The position numbers and the translations under genes were made by a program. Shown here piece after piece: positions 59,491 to 64,000 of a stretch of DNA of 64,000 nt; within the stretch, counting starts at the first letter, position 1; the number at the start of each line of letters is the position of its first letter. The stretch spans positions 10,800 through 74,799 of the forward strand of contig JBFFNE010000003.1 of NCBI GenBank assembly GCA_041563315.1, in the 5' to 3' direction. The notes under the pieces are model-generated. The model was not told where the DNA came from and did not search any database. It saw only the letters and a program-made list of their open reading frames with translations. The stretch comes from JBFEYJ01 sp041563315 (GTDB lineage: Bacteria; Pseudomonadota; Gammaproteobacteria; Thiohalomonadales; Thiohalomonadaceae).

Positions 59491-60558
59491 TTAGGTACTG
59501 CTTCCCGCCGGATCCAGAACATCCCCGGCGAGGCCACGTAGCCCTTGTTCCAGGTAACATCCATCGTAACCGCGTTCGTTCAGCAGGAACGCGGCCGATG
59601 AACTGCGACGACCCGTATCACAGCAAACGATATAACGTTTGTCCCTGTCTAGCTCTCGGGTTTTGAGACGAAGTAGGTAGAGTGGTATATTGAGGCTATC
59701 CGGCAGGTGGTTATTCCTGTACTCACTCTCCAGCCGCACATCCAGTAGCAAGGCGCCTTCATTCATCATTTGTTGCATCATCTCATAGTCGACACTGCGC
59801 ACCACAGGGGCCTTGAGCAGCTCGACAAAATCCGGCTTGCTCAAACGCATCAGTACTCCATCGGTTAGCATGGTGACATCGGCATTGCGCTTGCCATCGG
59901 AGATCAGGGCCTCCTCGCCAAAGCCGCTACCAGCCTCCAGTTCAGCCAGTTTGACCGTTTTGCCGCTCTTGGTGGTATGTGTGACGAGAACTCGGCCTTC
60001 CTTGATGAAGTAGTAATAATCGCCGTCCTCACCCTGACGAATCACGGTTTCTTTAGCGTGATAGAGACGGGCTTCCATGCGGAGGAAGACTTGTTGGATA
60101 TTGCTCGGCGGAATACGGTGAAAGATCTCCGAGTGGAGCATTTTCGTCATCCAGTCCACTTTGACCTGTGCGTCAGTTTCCTCTTCCGCTTCGATCTCTG
60201 AGACAAGGTAGCCAGCACTTTGATCCCAGGTGAGGAGGACATCAAGCAAATTGTTATCGATGCGGAAATAACGCACCTCACTAGCAGCGATCGCCGTGTT
60301 TTGGCGTGGACGGTGATGGTCGATAGGGAAGCGGGAAGGGGCGGTACCGCCAACGAGTCGTTTCGTCTCCTTTGTCTCATCCAGCAGCAACAGCTCCCCG
60401 GAGAGAAGGTAAAAGGAGTAGTTATCCTCATCACCCTTTTTGAAAAGGGACTTCCCTTTTGGCAGGACCTCCACGCGCGTTTTACGGGAAAGGTTCAGCA
60501 GGTTATCTTCGGTAAGTTCACAGAGGGGGACAAATTGTTTTAAAATATTCGTAGCCAC
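59491..60558 (-). CDS. Tandem cyclic-nucleotide-binding domains fused to rhodanese
   Basis: A 355-residue soluble protein. Domain one (about residues 1-130) and domain two (about 140-260) are CRP-like beta barrels; domain two is the more typical, with HAKETVIRQGEDGDYYYFIKEGR and GSGFGEEALISDGKRNADVTM. The C-terminal rhodanese domain (about 270-350) has the active cysteine in VCCDTGRRSSSAAFLLNERGY. No DNA-binding helix-turn-helix is present. It may couple a nucleotide or redox signal to sulfane sulfur transfer. Confidence 0.88.
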   Translation of the reverse strand: MATNILKQFVPLCELTEDNLLNLSRKTRVEVLPKGKSLFKKGDEDNYSFYLLSGELLLLDETKETKRLVGGTAPSRFPIDHHRPRQNTAIAASEVRYFRIDNNLLDVLLTWDQSAGYLVSEIEAEEETDAQVKVDWMTKMLHSEIFHRIPPSNIQQVFLRMEARLYHAKETVIRQGEDGDYYYFIKEGRVLVTHTTKSGKTVKLAELEAGSGFGEEALISDGKRNADVTMLTDGVLMRLSKPDFVELLKAPVVRSVDYEMMQQMMNEGALLLDVRLESEYRNNHLPDSLNIPLYLLRLKTRELDRDKRYIVCCDTGRRSSSAAFLLNERGYDGCYLEQGLRGLAGDVLDPAGSST

Positions 60559-60720
60559 GCTTATCTGCCTATCTTAATTGTGGTCTTATTGTAGGGTCAT
60601 CGTCGCAACAAATGTTCCGAACGTCCCCATCATAACAGCTAAAGTCACTAGCGGATGTCTATCCGTGAGTACAATCGAAGACCTGCGGCACCTGCGGCAA
60701 TCGAATAGCTCTCTGCATTC

Positions 60721-61839
60721 TTATCCTTCAAGTAAATCAAGTGCCTTCGACAATTTCCGTGATGGTGTATAAAAGTGTGGAGAAAACCGGATATTACCGC
60801 CGCGACAGGCGCAGAAAACCCCATTATTCGAAAGCTCTTCGAACAGTAGCGAGGTATCTGTAGCCGACGAGGAAAAGCTGACGATGCCAGCATGACGGTC
60901 AGGCTCGTACGGTGTCACAACGGTCATCCCCATAGCCGAAAGCCGCTCGATCAAAAAACGGCTGTGCTCCAGCACCAGTGTCTCCACCTGCGCCATCCCG
61001 GTTTCCAGCAGTAGCGACACACTGGCCTCGAGTGCATGGATCCCCAGCATATTCGAGCTGCCACACTCAAATCGGCGTGCGGAAGAGGCCGCTTGCCACT
61101 CCAATTGGTCAAAATCACCCACGGCCTCCACCATATGCCAGCCAAATTGGGTCAGTTTTAGTTTTTCGCGAAGCTCCGGGCGGCAATAGAAGAGTCCCAG
61201 GCCTTCCGGGCCCATCATCCACTTATGGCCATCGGCGGCGGCAAAATCGGCCTGCATGGCCTGCACATCAAACTCTACCGCGCCGATGCTCTGAATCGCA
61301 TCGACACAAAAAAGGATCCCGTGTTGGCGACAAAACACTCCGATCCGATTGAGATCCATGCGCAGACCTGTGGCGTACTGTACAGAACTGATGGCAATCA
61401 GCCGGGTACGCTCATCAACTAGCGCAAAGAGCGCATCCTCGGGCGTGTCATGAGCGGAGAGCTCGGCCTGGCGTAACTCAACCCCCTGAGGCGCCAGCGA
61501 CTCCCAAACGATCCGGTTGGAGGGAAACTCCAGGTTGCTACTCACCACGTTATCGCCTGACTGCCACTCAAGGCCGTAGGCAATAAATGACAGCGCTTCC
61601 GAGGTATTCTTGACCAGCGCGATATCGTCGGAGGATGGCGCGTTAATCAGAGTGGCTAGTCGCTCGCGGAGCTGTGCTTCAGTCTCCAGCCACTGAGGAT
61701 AATCGAGTGAACCCTGATAACCGTTTTGTTCGGCAAAGCGTTTAACCGCTTCAACAGTACGCTGTGGCCAGGGCGAAACCGCAGCATGGTTGAGATAAAT
61801 AATTTCTTCCTGTAACGGAAATTCGTTGTTAAAGGTCAT
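60721..61839 (-). CDS. Class V aminotransferase, cysteine desulfurase-like
   Basis: A 372-residue PLP enzyme of the NifS/IscS superfamily. It starts FPLQEEIIYLNHAAVSPWP, has the PLP lysine in ADGHKWMMGPEGLGLFY and DAIQSIGAVEFDVQ. The loop that carries the sulfur-accepting cysteine in real desulfurases is not obvious, so it may act on another amino acid. AAGGAAG precedes the ATG. Function is left open. Confidence 0.85.
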   Translation of the reverse strand: MTFNNEFPLQEEIIYLNHAAVSPWPQRTVEAVKRFAEQNGYQGSLDYPQWLETEAQLRERLATLINAPSSDDIALVKNTSEALSFIAYGLEWQSGDNVVSSNLEFPSNRIVWESLAPQGVELRQAELSAHDTPEDALFALVDERTRLIAISSVQYATGLRMDLNRIGVFCRQHGILFCVDAIQSIGAVEFDVQAMQADFAAADGHKWMMGPEGLGLFYCRPELREKLKLTQFGWHMVEAVGDFDQLEWQAASSARRFECGSSNMLGIHALEASVSLLLETGMAQVETLVLEHSRFLIERLSAMGMTVVTPYEPDRHAGIVSFSSSATDTSLLFEELSNNGVFCACRGGNIRFSPHFYTPSRKLSKALDLLEG

Positions 61840-62027
61840 GCGGTAACTTCCTTAATTTCATTATTTGCTGATACCGATTATGCGCATAATATCTATTATG
61901 TAAAGTAGCGTATGAGCGGAGTTATCTCCGTGGGATCTCCCTTGGACGGTCAGCCCTGAGAGATCTTGCCACCTCATCATGATCTCTCCCGCCTTTGGCT
62001 AGGTGTAAGGCATTTACTCCCCTGAAG

Positions 62028-63707
62028 TCAATTCTTCACACTTGGCGAGATACGCGCCATTTCAGATTCTGTGGGAAATATCGAGATCCATTCTCTGACT
62101 GAACCACGCCCATGGAGATCACCAACAAAAAATTCCGGCGAGGTATCAGGTGGCTCACTCAGAGATACACCGTAACGGCTTTTGACCCAAGGTTCTTCAT
62201 AACCAGCAAGTCCAAGTAGCGTCGGAAATATCTGGAAATGACTCGTCTTGTCGTAACTAGCCACTTGAGTTGCCTTGAACCTTTCCAGTATTTCCGGGAC
62301 ATTGGAGAACACCATCATGGGCACAATGCCTTCAAAACGATTTGCTCTCGGCCTACAGTGAGTAGCCAAAGTTCCGTCGTTGACGATGTTTTGCCCATGA
62401 TCACCGGTATAGATAATGACGTAATGCTTAAACTCCCCGCTTTCGGATAACAGCCCTTTAAACCAGTCATCAACACTCCAGCGTATTCCATTCATATAAG
62501 AATTCAGCGACTTCTCCCTGTCATTCATTGGTTCACCCGGATTAAGAACAGGGGTGAAAATATCGTACTCTTTGGGATGGCTCCTGAAGTAGGGAAAATG
62601 CATACCGTATTTATTAAGTATGATAAAGGTCTTGCCGGGTTGCGTTAGATATTCCATTAACTTTTCACTAGCAACTCCGTCGCTTTCATAGGCAATCTTC
62701 TGACGAACTCTAATGAGTTTATCGACGAAAGAGACCTCATGTTCATTCATGAAGTTTTGGTAGTTCGCCCATTCCACTTCACTCTGGGCATCCAGATAAA
62801 TGTTGTAAAACCCCGCCTTCCTGGTGAATTGCCAAATCGACGGTGTCTTCAGGCTCATTTGATCAAAATCTGGAATCTCCTCTTTTCGCACTCCCGTCCT
62901 GAGGACAAGATTGGAATAATCACTGCAGTTCGTAGAAGCGGCGGCTAACCCAAAATTTACGACTCCAGTCTGCAGAGAGCGAAGATAGGGGGTCGTGTTT
63001 TTTTCGTAGCCATTGATTCCCAGAATGTCAGCACGGATACTTTCATCCACAATCAGGATGATTTTCTCTACCCGTGCACTCAGAGGGTCCGAGTAAGCAA
63101 CCTCAGCCCTTTTACCATCGTAAAGGCGACTTTTGCCGGCAAATACAAACATTGCCGGTACCCTGAAAAAGGAAGGGTATCGATCGAAAAAACCGTGGCT
63201 ATATTGGAGGCCAACAGTGGTAAGCACTACTGCGCTTATTGGAACGAAATAGGCTTTTTTGTGGAAATTGACTTTTGATAGTTCGGGTAAGCGTTCAACA
63301 AGAATAATGATTGGGATAAGGATTATGAACCCAGGCAGTACAGCCAAGCCATAATTCTCGACCACTGCCCAAAACCACCATTGAAAATTCTCCACAATAA
63401 TGACGGCTTGCTGGAAATCAATCGGCGAGTTGGCGATATTGAAGGTGCCAATGTTAAAGATGTAGAAGAATATGAAAAAAGGTAACGTTATTTTGCGAAG
63501 ACGACTGCGGCCACTAAAGAATATCAGGAATACACCTAACAGACTCCAGATGAACAAAGCCAGTGACAGGGTGAGTTCGACTATCTTTCCTTGAGTCCAC
63601 AGGTAGCGAAAGGGATAAATAAAGTCGTGGAACATGCCAAATTCTACTAGCAATAGAATGGCAACCGACCCTAGAGCAATACTCTTTCTAATATTGTTGT
63701 TTGACAT
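62028..63707 (-). CDS. Membrane sulfatase/phosphoethanolamine transferase-like protein
   Basis: A 559-residue protein with about five N-terminal helices (IALGSVAILLLVEFGMFH and LSLALFIWSLLGVFLIFF among them) and a periplasmic alkaline-phosphatase-superfamily domain from about residue 210. Motifs: ILIVDESIRADILGINGYEKNTTPYL, the nucleophile region ASTNCSDYSN, and the metal site TGDHGQN with a later THCR. The form is that of EptA-type lipid A or glycan modifiers. It is isolated, with AT-richer sequence than its neighbours. Confidence 0.88.
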   Translation of the reverse strand: MSNNNIRKSIALGSVAILLLVEFGMFHDFIYPFRYLWTQGKIVELTLSLALFIWSLLGVFLIFFSGRSRLRKITLPFFIFFYIFNIGTFNIANSPIDFQQAVIIVENFQWWFWAVVENYGLAVLPGFIILIPIIILVERLPELSKVNFHKKAYFVPISAVVLTTVGLQYSHGFFDRYPSFFRVPAMFVFAGKSRLYDGKRAEVAYSDPLSARVEKIILIVDESIRADILGINGYEKNTTPYLRSLQTGVVNFGLAAASTNCSDYSNLVLRTGVRKEEIPDFDQMSLKTPSIWQFTRKAGFYNIYLDAQSEVEWANYQNFMNEHEVSFVDKLIRVRQKIAYESDGVASEKLMEYLTQPGKTFIILNKYGMHFPYFRSHPKEYDIFTPVLNPGEPMNDREKSLNSYMNGIRWSVDDWFKGLLSESGEFKHYVIIYTGDHGQNIVNDGTLATHCRPRANRFEGIVPMMVFSNVPEILERFKATQVASYDKTSHFQIFPTLLGLAGYEEPWVKSRYGVSLSEPPDTSPEFFVGDLHGRGSVREWISIFPTESEMARISPSVKN

Positions 63708-64000
63708 AAAATTCCCCAGTCAAACTGATAGTACGAAACCATTCTGAGAAAGCAAAGTAGAATCTCGCACAGATCTTTATAGACATACCTAATGCGAATA
63801 CTGTGCAACCCATCAAACACTTGTCGTATGTTTTAAAGCATGCGGTATCTAATGCACACAATAGATGCGTTCTTCTGATATAGATTATTTCAGTATCGGA
63901 GACGTGCATACTTCGATCTATGCAACCGTGTACCGGAAGTACCGGACAAGGTCTCGAAATCACTCCTTCCGTGGTTTCGCGCATCGAGAAGCAAGGTGGC
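63708..64000. other. Right-edge region, no supported gene
   Basis: Short frames run through these 293 bases on both strands, but none has a ribosome-binding site or recognisable composition. A gene may begin at the very edge. Confidence 0.4.

Noticed and set aside
63688..63984. 98-residue minus-strand frame at the right edge
   Set aside because: Overlaps the start of the membrane sulfatase gene, has no ribosome-binding site and no protein-like pattern.
1..64000. CRISPR array that could belong with the Cas6-like protein
   Set aside because: No series of regularly spaced direct repeats with unique spacers was seen on reading; the repeats found are palindromic singletons.

Overview
The window reads as chromosome of a diazotrophic, sulfur-oxidising gammaproteobacterium, of the kind found among Chromatiales and Sedimenticola- or Thiodiazotropha-like lineages. 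This rests on a complete oxidative-type reverse Dsr cluster with dsrEFH and dsrL, the tail of a nif cluster laid out as in Azotobacter (nifV end, cysE, a TPR gene, nifW, nifZ, nifM), and standard gammaproteobacterial orders such as tmk-holB-pilZ-tatD. I do not name a species. No rRNA, intact tRNA, insertion sequence, prophage or CRISPR array was seen.

Layout. 1-3107: end of a nif operon, followed by a PAS4-GGDEF-EAL protein and a glutamate dehydrogenase-family gene. 7801-8280: two decayed genes back to back, a DASS/SLC13 transporter and a SagB-type nitroreductase. 8386-19928: a stress and anaerobic-energy block with FtsH, a three-BON protein, Hsp20, a P-type cation ATPase, a small Cys-containing protein, and a coupled nifJ plus dihydroorotate-dehydrogenase-like pair. 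20268-33966: housekeeping genes (SpmAB-like, rsmJ, class I aldolase, Hpt, cysM, rlmD, AlkD-like, cupin, CYTH, L,D-transpeptidase, nagZ, MscS, a purine phosphoribosyltransferase and a methylthioinosine phosphorylase).

34112-51267, all on the minus strand: the sulfur block. dsrABEFHCMKLJOP is followed by a hairpin-rich gap, a TrpD2-like gene, dsrN and dsrR, then a NarX/NarL-like two-component pair and a CsiV-like protein. DsrAB with DsrC, DsrEFH, DsrL and the membrane complex DsrMKJOP would oxidise stored or imported sulfane sulfur to sulfite. DsrN probably supplies sirohaem amide.

51814-53826, facing away from dsrA on the plus strand, is the most unusual part: a short operon-like run encoding a 58-residue protein, an unknown 235-residue protein, a Cas6/Cmx6-like CRISPR endoribonuclease homologue with no CRISPR array or other cas genes in the window, and a DsrC paralogue (RspA type) that has lost both redox cysteines. 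It ends at a clear intrinsic terminator. A 354-residue protein of DsrS-like size converges on it from the other side.

Several intergenic gaps carry palindromic mobile-type repeats (MITE or REP-like), notably at 20091, 25536, 33016, 37205, 58229 and 58598. One of them abuts the stump of an alpha/beta hydrolase at 27249.
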